A stretch of 48,179 nucleotides of DNA, taken from the NCBI GenBank assembly GCA_964526785.1, contig CAZGMJ010000041.1, positions 1 to 48,179 on the forward strand, written 5' to 3'. The notes below the pieces were generated by a model that was given only the letters and a program-made list of their open reading frames with translations, was not told the DNA's origin and did no database searches. Below, piece after piece: positions 33,127-41,150 of the stretch (the stretch's first letter is position 1; each line of letters starts with the position of its first letter). The position numbers and the translations under genes were made by a program. The DNA comes from CAZGMJ01 sp964526785 (GTDB lineage Bacteria; Planctomycetota; Phycisphaerae; Sedimentisphaerales; Anaerobacaceae).

Positions 33127-34788
33127 TCAACTGCCGTACCTGTCCAGCAGCACCCTCTCCGCCTCTGCCGTCCAAAGCCCCTCACACAGAGCCGCCCCGA
33201 CTTCGGGCAGTTTCTTCTCCAGTTCCTCCAGGCGGATCAGACCGAGTTCACGGCACGCGGGATAGACGATGATCTTACCCGCAATCAAACGGTTCTCGAC
33301 CGCCCGAATGCCTTCCGTGGCCCCCTGCATTCCGCTGATGGCCGCCACGCTGACGTTAGTATCGAGCCGGCCGCTTTGCGCTTTCGCCAGCATCTGCTTC
33401 ATATCATCCAGCGTTGAACCGCTCGTGCCAATGAAATACAGTTCCTTCTCAATATACATATCCAGGTCGATCTCGCCGGTCACACTCGCCGGTATACCCG
33501 CGAAGATATTGATCAGTCCGCGCCTGGCCGCGTCTTTCACCGCCTGAGCCGCCAGTGCCGGCACAGGAACCATTAGCGCCGCGTAGTCGAACTGCTCGGA
33601 AGTACCGTCCGTCTTCGGATTGTATGTCTCGAAAGGCACGCCGCATTGCTGCGCCGCCGGCTTCGCCACCTTACTCAGCATCGCCAGGCGGTTGTCGTCG
33701 AGATCGCCCGCCCAAACGCTCACACCCTCCACGCCCTGGCAGATGTTCCGAATGGTATGCATCATCCCCATCGGCCCGCCTGCACCGATCACGTTCACCT
33801 TGTCGCCGGACCGCAGTTCATCATCCTTCGGGATGATCTGCATCGACTCGCACGGATCGGACCCCGGTGTACCGACAATGCGAATACCCCCGTAATGAAC
33901 CCGCCCGACCGTCGCTACGATATCCCGGCCGAACCGCCCGCCACACTGCACGATGTTCAAAAGCCCCGCCTTACCAACCTTCGCGAACAGCGCCTCGACC
34001 GTCTCCGGCCTGCTCCCGAAATACACCACATCGTCGTATCCTTCATCGTCGAGCTGCGCAACGGCTTCCACCTGTCTTGCCGTCGCACCACCTCCCTCGC
34101 CCACGGTACAGCCGACGCACGCAACCTCGCCCGGTTCGCCATACTGCGCGAACAACTTCGCAAGAGCCCCTTCGGGCATCTCGCCATCCGCAACAACAGC
34201 CATCCTCCCGCCCGCCTTCAATGTCGTCCGTTCCCTCGACGCATATGCATCCTCGACGCACGCCCAGGGTTCAACCAACGCAACAGCCGAACCGCACAAC
34301 TTTTCACCGGCAGGCAACAGCATCGACTCGCCGTCGGGCGAGGTAATTACCCGCAAGTCCATCAATACGTATTCCTGCAGCGCCCCCTCGAAGTTATATC
34401 CGAATGCCCCGTTGTTGCTTGCCGTCCGCAGCCATCGATAATCCGTCTGCACCAGGTATCGATCGCCGACCTGCACGCCCTCCACCTCAGGCCCTACCGC
34501 TGCGATTCGCACCACAACCTCATGTCCGGGAACGGTCGGCGCAGAGCCGGGTACATAGCTCGGCACCTGCTCCAATACGCTTTGATCGATGCCCGAGACA
34601 ACCGGGCCCTTCCGCGGATGATCGCTGAACTGTTTGAGCAGCTTCAAATCGGAGAAGCACAGCCCCACCGCTTCCACCTGCCCCAGCACCTGATGCGCCC
34701 CCGGCACAAAAACCTCTTTCGATGTATTCAATTCCAGTTCATCCGGCCCGACCAACTGCACCGCATATTGCGTCTTTGGTATATCCAT
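33127..34788 (-). CDS. Zinc-type (MDR) dehydrogenase with two tandem Rossmann-like modules
   Basis: At 553 residues this protein is far longer than the usual 340-380 of medium-chain dehydrogenases. The N-terminal GroES-like catalytic domain has VEAVGLCFSDLK (Cys44), PTVPGHEVVV (His89, Glu90) and LVEPWACVEDAY (Glu173), consistent with a catalytic zinc site. A first cofactor-domain-like module (about 193-310) lacks a clear GXGXXG. A second, complete one begins with VNVIGAGGPMGMMH (Gly335-Gly341) and recalls sorbose-1-phosphate reductase-type proteins. The start ATG at 34788 begins the conserved part. It lies between the PHP and GH172 genes in the rhamnose operon. Its substrate is unknown; a sugar alcohol, sugar phosphate or the lactaldehyde branch are possibilities. 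Confidence 0.85.
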   Translation of the reverse strand: MDIPKTQYAVQLVGPDELELNTSKEVFVPGAHQVLGQVEAVGLCFSDLKLLKQFSDHPRKGPVVSGIDQSVLEQVPSYVPGSAPTVPGHEVVVRIAAVGPEVEGVQVGDRYLVQTDYRWLRTASNNGAFGYNFEGALQEYVLMDLRVITSPDGESMLLPAGEKLCGSAVALVEPWACVEDAYASRERTTLKAGGRMAVVADGEMPEGALAKLFAQYGEPGEVACVGCTVGEGGGATARQVEAVAQLDDEGYDDVVYFGSRPETVEALFAKVGKAGLLNIVQCGGRFGRDIVATVGRVHYGGIRIVGTPGSDPCESMQIIPKDDELRSGDKVNVIGAGGPMGMMHTIRNICQGVEGVSVWAGDLDDNRLAMLSKVAKPAAQQCGVPFETYNPKTDGTSEQFDYAALMVPVPALAAQAVKDAARRGLINIFAGIPASVTGEIDLDMYIEKELYFIGTSGSTLDDMKQMLAKAQSGRLDTNVSVAAISGMQGATEGIRAVENRLIAGKIIVYPACRELGLIRLEELEKKLPEVGAALCEGLWTAEAERVLLDRYGS

Positions 34789-34956
34789 GTCACATTCTCG
34801 AAAACAACGTTCGCTACTAAAGGCGTTTCGTGGCACTCTAAAGCCACATGCAGGTACGGCCCCGAGGAGCTCCCCTTCCAAAGTGCAGATCAATTATTCC
34901 TGTGAACGCCGAATTGCTCGCATGTTCCAACCGCATATTCGCAGCTCCAGCGTCGC

Positions 34957-36282
34957 TCACCTCTTGGCTACTTTCAATACATCATCCGGCGTCGCATTTT
35001 CATCCAGATCCGCCAGATCGTCTTCGCGCTGTGGATCGAGCGTCTTGCCGACTCTCTGGAAGAACTTATTCTTCTCCGGCACCCCGCGGAAATTTTCCGT
35101 CGCCCACTCGCTCATATACCCCAGACCACATTGCTGCTGCAGGACCGTATGAGCGTAGACAATCCGGGCGCTGCGCACCAGAATCGGAACCAGCGGCGAA
35201 AGCTCGATCGTCCCGAAATCGTCCACGAACTTCTGCCCCGGGCTGTTCATCTCCGTTCCGACCACGATCGGCAGGTTTCGCCGGGCCGCCACCTCGATCA
35301 CCTTGTACAGATTATTGAGCTTCTCATCCCGGGCGCCCACCGTGTAGTTTCGATCCGGTATCACGTTAATCGCCGCCGAACCGGCCAGCATAGCCACGTC
35401 CAGCAGCGACTCGATATCCCGCTCTCCGTCGCTCGTACCGTCCAGCCACGTCCACGTCGGAATCGCCCCGGCTGCCAGAATGAATTCGTTCGTCGGCCGC
35501 AGATGCGGGAACGACCCGCTGCCGGGCTGAACGTACCCCACTCCCCCGCGCTTCATCGTCTTGGCCCGAATTGCATTCGTCAATTCCCTGCTCTCGGGCA
35601 AAGCCGACACTTTCACCTCCATCCCGAGCTTCTCCGACCAGAACGCCGCCAGTTTCTCTTCGTCCGCAAAGACCGCTTTCGCCTTGCGCGCGTAGGCGGA
35701 ACACATATGCCGCTCGGTCGCATTGCCGCCCGGCGTCAGCGTCAGTACATCGGCCTCGTAATCCAGCGTCACCGGATCGAGATGCGCATTCACCCGCTCC
35801 ATCAACTCCCGATTCCGCTGCTGCGCCGTCTTCCGCAGATTCTCCAGAAACTTCTGCTGCTCGCCCTCCAGATTCGCACGCGGAAATCCTACACCCATGT
35901 GATACGATATCCCCGGCTCGCCCGGAGAGTTGATCACCTTGTCCGCAACTTCCGGCACAAAGACCCGCGTCTCCATCCCGGCACTGCCCTTAAGCCCGAG
36001 CATACGCCGTGCTGCATGGAATTCCTCCAGTGCATCGAGCACGTCGAAGTCCACCACACCAGCCACAGCCAGACCCGCTTTCCTCGCCAACCATGCGAAT
36101 TTGCTGGGCGAATATCCGCACGCATTGTACGAAAAGAACGTGTGGCAATGGAGATTCACGTCGCGCCCTGGTTCGGGCAACTCGATCTCCCCCGCCCGGA
36201 CTTTTTCACACAGCGCTTCCAGCGCCGCTTTCCGCTCGGCCGCATCAAAACTGTCCAGCCTGCGTTCCAGTTCTTCAATCAA
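34957..36282 (-). CDS. PHP-domain protein of unknown function
   Basis: The 441-residue protein contains a PHP (polymerase and histidinol phosphatase) metal-hydrolase domain. Visible ligands include His45 and His47 in VNLHCHTFFSYNACGYSP, a VVDFDVLD segment where the family has an Asp-His pair, GMETRVFVP, SYHMGVGF, GTEMNSPGQKFVDDF and YAHTVL. A helical N-terminal 40 residues precede the domain. PHP proteins are usually phosphoesterases. In this operon it could act on a sugar phosphate or clear a by-product, but no substrate can be named. The start is TTG with GAGGTG 5 nt upstream; no ATG fits. It lies 84 nt after rhaB and 168 nt before the dehydrogenase. Confidence 0.85.
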   Translation of the reverse strand: MIEELERRLDSFDAAERKAALEALCEKVRAGEIELPEPGRDVNLHCHTFFSYNACGYSPSKFAWLARKAGLAVAGVVDFDVLDALEEFHAARRMLGLKGSAGMETRVFVPEVADKVINSPGEPGISYHMGVGFPRANLEGEQQKFLENLRKTAQQRNRELMERVNAHLDPVTLDYEADVLTLTPGGNATERHMCSAYARKAKAVFADEEKLAAFWSEKLGMEVKVSALPESRELTNAIRAKTMKRGGVGYVQPGSGSFPHLRPTNEFILAAGAIPTWTWLDGTSDGERDIESLLDVAMLAGSAAINVIPDRNYTVGARDEKLNNLYKVIEVAARRNLPIVVGTEMNSPGQKFVDDFGTIELSPLVPILVRSARIVYAHTVLQQQCGLGYMSEWATENFRGVPEKNKFFQRVGKTLDPQREDDLADLDENATPDDVLKVAKR

Positions 36283-36366
36283 ACTTGCACCTCATATCCA
36301 ACACCGACATCAATCAAAACGCACGCCACCACGGCCTCTGCATTTGTCGCCTGCACCCACAGTCGG

Positions 36367-37851
36367 TCAATCCCGACTCCACAGGCCGCGTACCTGCTCA
36401 TATTGCTTCGCCCATAGCTCCGTATCCTGCGGCTGGTATTGCTTCAAGTCGAACGACGCCCGCACAATCTCGCGTCCCTCGGCCGCCGATCCGATCTGGC
36501 CGGCCGCTTTCGCCTGCATCAGAATATTGCCGCTGGCCGTCGCTTCGATCGGCCCGGTTACCACCTTCTTGCCCGTCGCATCGGCTGTGAACTGACACAA
36601 TAGCTCGTTCTGTATCCCGCCGCCGACAATGTGCAGAACATCCAGCGTCTGGCCCGTCACGTCCTCCAGCGCCTCGATCACCGAACGATACTTCAACGCC
36701 AGACTCTCCAGAATAATCCTCGCCATCTGCCCCTTGTCCTCCGTCGGCTCCTGCCCCGTGCGCGACAGATAATCGTTGATCCGCCTGGACATATCGCCCG
36801 GTGCAAGAAACGCGCTCTCATCCGGATTCACGTATCCCGCAAACGCCTCGGCCTTCTCCGCCATCGCCGCAATCTCCCCATACGACAAATCCTCCCCTTC
36901 CCGCTGCCACTGCCGCCTGCACTCCTGCAGCAGCCACAGCCCCATGATATTCTTCAACAGACGAATCGTCCCCTCAACACCGCCCTCGTTCGTGAACTCA
37001 TACGCGAACGTCTTGTCGCTTATAATCGCATCGGGCACCTCCACGCCCATCAGGCTCCACGTCCCGCTGGAAAGATACGCCCACTTGCCTGCCTCGGCCG
37101 GCACTGCGACCACCGCCGAAGCCGTATCGTGCGAGCCGATGGCGATCACCGGTATCGCCCCGCACCCGACCTCCTGCTGCACCGCCTCGCTGAGATGTCC
37201 CACCACTGTCCCGGGCTGAACCACGCGGGGCATAATCTCCATCGGCAGTCCCAGTTTCTGAAAAACCGCCTTTGACCATTCGCCCGTCCGCATGTCCATC
37301 ATCTGCGAGGTGCTGGCCAGCGTATACTCCGCAAACCGCTCGCCGCAGAGGAAATAGCTCACCAGATCCGCAATGAAGATCAGGTTCTTCGCCTGCGCCA
37401 GCGCCTTCGAGTCCGCCAGCCGTGCCGCCAGCAACTGGTACACCGTATTGAGTTGCATAAACTGCAGGCCTGTGCTCTCGTAAATCTCCCGCTTGGGCAT
37501 CATCGCGAATGCCCTGTCCATCATCCCGTTGGTCCTGGCGTCCCGATAATGATACGGCTGCTCAGCCAGTTGCCCCTCGGCGTCGAGCAGGCCGTAATCC
37601 ACTCCCCAACTGTCCACGCCGATACCACAGATTTTTCCATCCGCCGCCCTCGCCGCCTTCCCTATCCCCGTTTTGATCTCCGTCATCAAGTTCTCGAAAT
37701 CCCAGCGCAGCGTTCCCGCCTCATGAACCGGTCCGTTCTCGAAACGATGCATCTCCTCCAGCCCGAGCTTGCCGTCCGCAATCGCACCGAGCATTACCCT
37801 GCCGCTCTCTGCTCCCAAATCCACCGCGATATACTGCTTCTTGTCGCTCAT
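36367..37851 (-). CDS. rhaB: Rhamnulokinase
   Basis: This 494-residue FGGY-family kinase phosphorylates L-rhamnulose to L-rhamnulose 1-phosphate. It has the ATP-binding AVDLGAESGRVMLG near the N-terminus, GVDSWGVDYGLLD with the catalytic Asp, YRDARTNGMMDRAF, QFMQLNTVYQLLA, GSHDTASAVVAVP and SSGTWSLMGVE, and the C-terminal HIVGGGIQNELLCQFTADAT. These DSWGVDYGLL and YRDARTNG motifs are typical of RhaB rather than xylulokinase or glycerol kinase. It is the first gene of the minus-strand operon, with AGGCAGG ahead of the ATG. An imperfect palindrome 11-27 nt upstream of the start may be an operator. Confidence 0.96.
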   Translation of the reverse strand: MSDKKQYIAVDLGAESGRVMLGAIADGKLGLEEMHRFENGPVHEAGTLRWDFENLMTEIKTGIGKAARAADGKICGIGVDSWGVDYGLLDAEGQLAEQPYHYRDARTNGMMDRAFAMMPKREIYESTGLQFMQLNTVYQLLAARLADSKALAQAKNLIFIADLVSYFLCGERFAEYTLASTSQMMDMRTGEWSKAVFQKLGLPMEIMPRVVQPGTVVGHLSEAVQQEVGCGAIPVIAIGSHDTASAVVAVPAEAGKWAYLSSGTWSLMGVEVPDAIISDKTFAYEFTNEGGVEGTIRLLKNIMGLWLLQECRRQWQREGEDLSYGEIAAMAEKAEAFAGYVNPDESAFLAPGDMSRRINDYLSRTGQEPTEDKGQMARIILESLALKYRSVIEALEDVTGQTLDVLHIVGGGIQNELLCQFTADATGKKVVTGPIEATASGNILMQAKAAGQIGSAAEGREIVRASFDLKQYQPQDTELWAKQYEQVRGLWSRD

Positions 37852-37861
37852 TGCCTGCCTC

Positions 37862-37878
37862 TCACACTGTTTGTGTAA
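37862..37878. promoter_or_regulatory. Operator-like imperfect palindrome ahead of rhaB
   Basis: TCACAC-TGTTT-GTGTAA has arms that pair at five of six positions. It lies 11-27 nt before the rhaB start, in the 253-nt divergent region shared with the amidohydrolase gene. That position fits a repressor site in the leader. No regulator gene is next to the operon. Confidence 0.3.
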
Positions 37879-38104
37879 ACTACATTGCCGTCATACGCAT
37901 CCGTTCGCTCCCCCGGCATTCAACCTCCGCCCGAACCAGCACTTATAACCCAATCCCACGGCCATTGCAAACAATTCCCCCTCGGCACCGCTTCGTGCCG
38001 GCTCACACCACAACATTGCTCTCGCTCCCTGCATAAAGTACGCTATGACATACGCGGCGCCGCCGGTGCCGTCTGCAATGCTCAACGCTGATCTGGAGGC
38101 CGAT

Positions 38105-39538
38105 ATGGCAGATAGAGACAAACTCTCTCGACGACAGACCCTCACAGGAATGACAGCCGTCGGCGCCTCGACGATCCTCGGCCCCCGCGCATGCGCAGAC
38201 GAGCCTTCTGCCGCGCCGCCGGCACAGCAGACCCGCCGGGCAATCCGTGAGAAAGTCGACCGGACGCCGTTTGTCGATACACACGAGCATCTCATCGAAG
38301 AACACGAACGCCTCAAAGGCGCCTCCCACCAGCGTGTCGTCTGCGACGACTGGGCCCTGCTGCTGAGCCACTACCTCAATTCCGACCTCATCGTCGCCGG
38401 CATGCCGCGCGATGTGCACGACAGGTTTTTCTCAGCCAAGACCGACCCGGCCGCCAAATGGAAACTCCTTGAACCGTACTGGCCGGCCGTTAAGAACACT
38501 GGCTATGGCCAGGCCGTCCGAATTGCAATGCAGCGGCTTTACGACGTGGATGACCTCTCGGGCGGGACTGCCCGCCGGGTACAGCAAGGCTACGAAGAGA
38601 CCCGCCGCCCGGGTTTCTACAGACATATCCTCTGCGACAGAGCCAACATCGAGTCCTGCCAGGTCAACTCCCTCACCGGCCCTTTCAGCAAATCCCCCAT
38701 GCCCAGCCTGCTCATGCAGGACATCAGCATCGTAGGCATGTTCGCCGGTCCCGACATCAGCGGATACGCCCGACCCGCCGGCATCGAAGTCAAATCGCTC
38801 GCCGACTGGCACCGCGTCATCGACTGGTGGTTCGATCGGTACGGCCGATACGCCGTCGCCGTCAAATCGCAGAACGCCTACAGCCGCGACATCGACTACG
38901 ACAAAGTCCCAGCCCGGACCGCCGAGCCCATCTTTCGCAAGCGCCTTGAAGACAAACCCCTCCCGCCGGCCGAGCGCAAGCAACTCGAGGACCACCTCTT
39001 CTGGTACGCCGTGGACAAAGCCACCGAGCACGACCTCCCCGTCAAACTCCACACCGGCTATTACGCCGGCCAGAATCGCATGCCGCTCGAACGCCTGATC
39101 CACAACGCCGCCTCGGCCGCCCGCCTCTGCCGAACCTCTCCACAGACGACCTTCGTCTTCATGCACATCTGCTATCCGTATTACGAAGAGATCCTCTCGG
39201 TCGCCAAACAGTACACCAACGCCTGTATCGACATGTGCTGGTCGTGGATCATCAATCCAGTCGCCGCCAGGGACTTCCTCAAGAAGTACCTCGTCACCGC
39301 CCCCGCCAACAAGGTCCTCACCTTCGGCGGCGACTACATCCCCGTCGAGCCCGTCCTCGGCCACGCCGCAATCGCCCGCCGAGGAATCGTGCTCGCGCTG
39401 TCCGAACTGGTCGAAGAAGGATGGCTCACCATGCCCGACGCTCTCGAACTGGTCGAACCCATCATGCGCACCAACGCCCACTCCATCTTCGACCTCCAGA
39501 CCAAGACCAGAGCCCTCAAGAACGCGCCATGGGCATAA
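38105..39538 (+). CDS. Tat-exported amidohydrolase-family protein
   Basis: The 477-residue protein begins with a twin-arginine signal (LSRRQTLTGMTAVGASTILG) and an Ala/Pro-rich linker, so it is probably exported folded. The rest is an amidohydrolase-superfamily TIM barrel close to the Amidohydro_2/uronate isomerase-like group. The HXH metal motif is in DTHEHL (His60, His62), later ligand candidates are VKLHTGY and FMHICYPYYEE, and FGGDY supplies the C-terminal Asp. The ATG at 38105 has GGAGG about 6 nt upstream; in-frame ATGs at 38045 and 38078 lack one. It is divergent from rhaB. The substrate is unknown; a sugar-lactone, sugar-acid or related compound is plausible from context only. Confidence 0.85.
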   Translation: MADRDKLSRRQTLTGMTAVGASTILGPRACADEPSAAPPAQQTRRAIREKVDRTPFVDTHEHLIEEHERLKGASHQRVVCDDWALLLSHYLNSDLIVAGMPRDVHDRFFSAKTDPAAKWKLLEPYWPAVKNTGYGQAVRIAMQRLYDVDDLSGGTARRVQQGYEETRRPGFYRHILCDRANIESCQVNSLTGPFSKSPMPSLLMQDISIVGMFAGPDISGYARPAGIEVKSLADWHRVIDWWFDRYGRYAVAVKSQNAYSRDIDYDKVPARTAEPIFRKRLEDKPLPPAERKQLEDHLFWYAVDKATEHDLPVKLHTGYYAGQNRMPLERLIHNAASAARLCRTSPQTTFVFMHICYPYYEEILSVAKQYTNACIDMCWSWIINPVAARDFLKKYLVTAPANKVLTFGGDYIPVEPVLGHAAIARRGIVLALSELVEEGWLTMPDALELVEPIMRTNAHSIFDLQTKTRALKNAPWA

Positions 39539-39566
39539 CGCCGGATATCGAGCAGCATTTGCGCTC

Positions 39567-39587
39567 AACGTGCGTTTGAGGCACGTT
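39567..39587. terminator. Weak hairpin after the amidohydrolase gene
   Basis: AACGTGC (39567-39573) and GCACGTT (39581-39587) form a perfect 7-bp stem with a 7-nt loop, 28 nt after the stop. There is no T-run, so termination would need Rho or be inefficient. Confidence 0.3.
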
Positions 39588-39711
39588 CTCAGGAAAAAGT
39601 CGCAGGTCACACAGGAATCACGCAATAGATACCCCCCCTCTCAACCGTCTGTAATTGGCGCTGTCGCTATATACAATTGCAACCGGCTACAGAGCCAAGG
39701 AGAACCTGAAG

Positions 39712-41109
39712 ATGAAAAACGCCAAACGATCAACCATCGCTAAAGCAAGGGCCCTGCGCCTGACGATCCTCACCATTCTGGTGCTAACCTGCCCCGCACT
39801 GTCCGCAGACTGGCCGCAGTATCTCGGCCCCGGGAGCGACTCGACTTCTCCGGAAGACGGTATTCTGCGCTCCTGGCCCGAGGACGGCCCGGAAGTCCTG
39901 TGGACGGTTGCTGTTGGCAGGGGATTTGGCGGACCGGCAATCAAAGACGGCAAGGTCTATCTGCTCGACAGAGACGACGAGGTCGGCGACAGCATGCGGT
40001 GTTTTGACCTCTCCACCGGCGAAGAACTCTGGAATTTCGCCTACGACGCTCCCGGACGTGTCTCGTTCCCGGGCTCGCGAAGCGTACCCACTGTGGATGG
40101 CAATTACGTCTATTCGTGCGGCCACAACGGCGATCTGTATTGCATCAACATCAACACGCACAAACCCGTCTGGAACAAAAACATCTGGACCGATTTCGGC
40201 GGGGAACTGGGCGGTGGATACCCCCGTGGAGCCGGCCCGGCAAGCAGGTTCCCGATCTGGGCGGTTACTCAGTGCCCTCTTGTCTATGGTGATCTGCTTA
40301 TTATCGCCTCCCAGGCGCCCGAGGCCGGCGTGGTGGCCTACGATAAGCTCACCGGCCAGGTGAAGTGGAAAACACCGTCTCTTGGCTACGTAGGTTACGT
40401 CAGCCCGACAATCGTGAAGATAGACGGAGAAGACCATGTGGCCATGATAACTCCATCGACCAATCCTCACAGACGGGTGAGCCCGGATGAGAATAACATG
40501 GGCAAGGTCATCGGAATGGATCCGCGTACCGGAAGAATCCTCTGGGAATACGATAACTGGGAATGCCACATCTCAGTGGCAAGCGCTGTCGATGCCGGCC
40601 GGAATCGAGTGCTCGTTGCAGGAGGATACGAGCTGGGCGTAGTTATGATAAAAGTCGAGAAGCAGGCGGATGGCGGCTACGAAGTCAAAGAACTCTTCAG
40701 ACATAATGACTTCGGCGATCAAACCAAACCCCCGATAATGCACGACGGTCATTTCTATGCCCAGTTCTCAACCAATAGGAAGAAAGATGGACTCGTGTGC
40801 ATGAACATGGACGGCAAGGTCATGTGGAGAACGATGCGTAACCCGCTTTTCGACAAAGGCAGCATGATTCTCGTCGACGGCCTGATTCTGGCCACCGACG
40901 GCAGGACTACGTTGTATCTGATAGAACCTGATCCATCTGCCTTCAAGCCGCTGGCATCCGCCGAACTGCTGGGACAAAGAGGAGCGGACACGCAGGGCCT
41001 GTCTCGATTTGGAGGTCGGACCCAGAACTGGGCGCCTATAGCACTTTCCCAAGGCAAGCTGCTCATCCGCGACCAGGCGGCAATGAAGTGCGTTAAGGTC
41101 GCTCAATAA
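39712..41109 (+). CDS. Secreted PQQ-like beta-propeller protein
   Basis: The 465-residue product has an N-terminal signal (about 1-31, with the hydrophobic LTILTILVLTCPALSA) and then DWPQYLGPGSD, the opening typical of planctomycete PQQ-like WD propellers. Repeated blade motifs such as GKVYLLDRDDEVGDSMRCFD, STGEELWNF and LTGQVKWKT support a beta-propeller. The tryptophan-docking pattern is present, but no PQQ-ligand residues of a true quinoprotein dehydrogenase could be confirmed, so this may be a scaffold or binding protein. The ATG at 39712 has AAGGAG about 8 nt upstream. A paralogue follows 41 nt downstream and the two are probably co-transcribed. The role is unknown. Confidence 0.85.
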   Translation: MKNAKRSTIAKARALRLTILTILVLTCPALSADWPQYLGPGSDSTSPEDGILRSWPEDGPEVLWTVAVGRGFGGPAIKDGKVYLLDRDDEVGDSMRCFDLSTGEELWNFAYDAPGRVSFPGSRSVPTVDGNYVYSCGHNGDLYCININTHKPVWNKNIWTDFGGELGGGYPRGAGPASRFPIWAVTQCPLVYGDLLIIASQAPEAGVVAYDKLTGQVKWKTPSLGYVGYVSPTIVKIDGEDHVAMITPSTNPHRRVSPDENNMGKVIGMDPRTGRILWEYDNWECHISVASAVDAGRNRVLVAGGYELGVVMIKVEKQADGGYEVKELFRHNDFGDQTKPPIMHDGHFYAQFSTNRKKDGLVCMNMDGKVMWRTMRNPLFDKGSMILVDGLILATDGRTTLYLIEPDPSAFKPLASAELLGQRGADTQGLSRFGGRTQNWAPIALSQGKLLIRDQAAMKCVKVAQ

Positions 41110-41150
41110 CTCAAGAGAACATTCGCGTCAATGAATTGAAGGAATAGGTC

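Noticed and set aside
33646..34905. 419-codon plus-strand open frame
   Set aside because: Antisense to the MDR gene; Arg/His/Pro-rich.
35131..36417. 428-codon plus-strand open frame
   Set aside because: Antisense to the PHP gene, Arg/His-rich, no domain.
26863..39538. Bacterial microcompartment locus for rhamnose or fucose
   Set aside because: The catabolic enzymes fit, but no shell protein gene of either type lies in the window.
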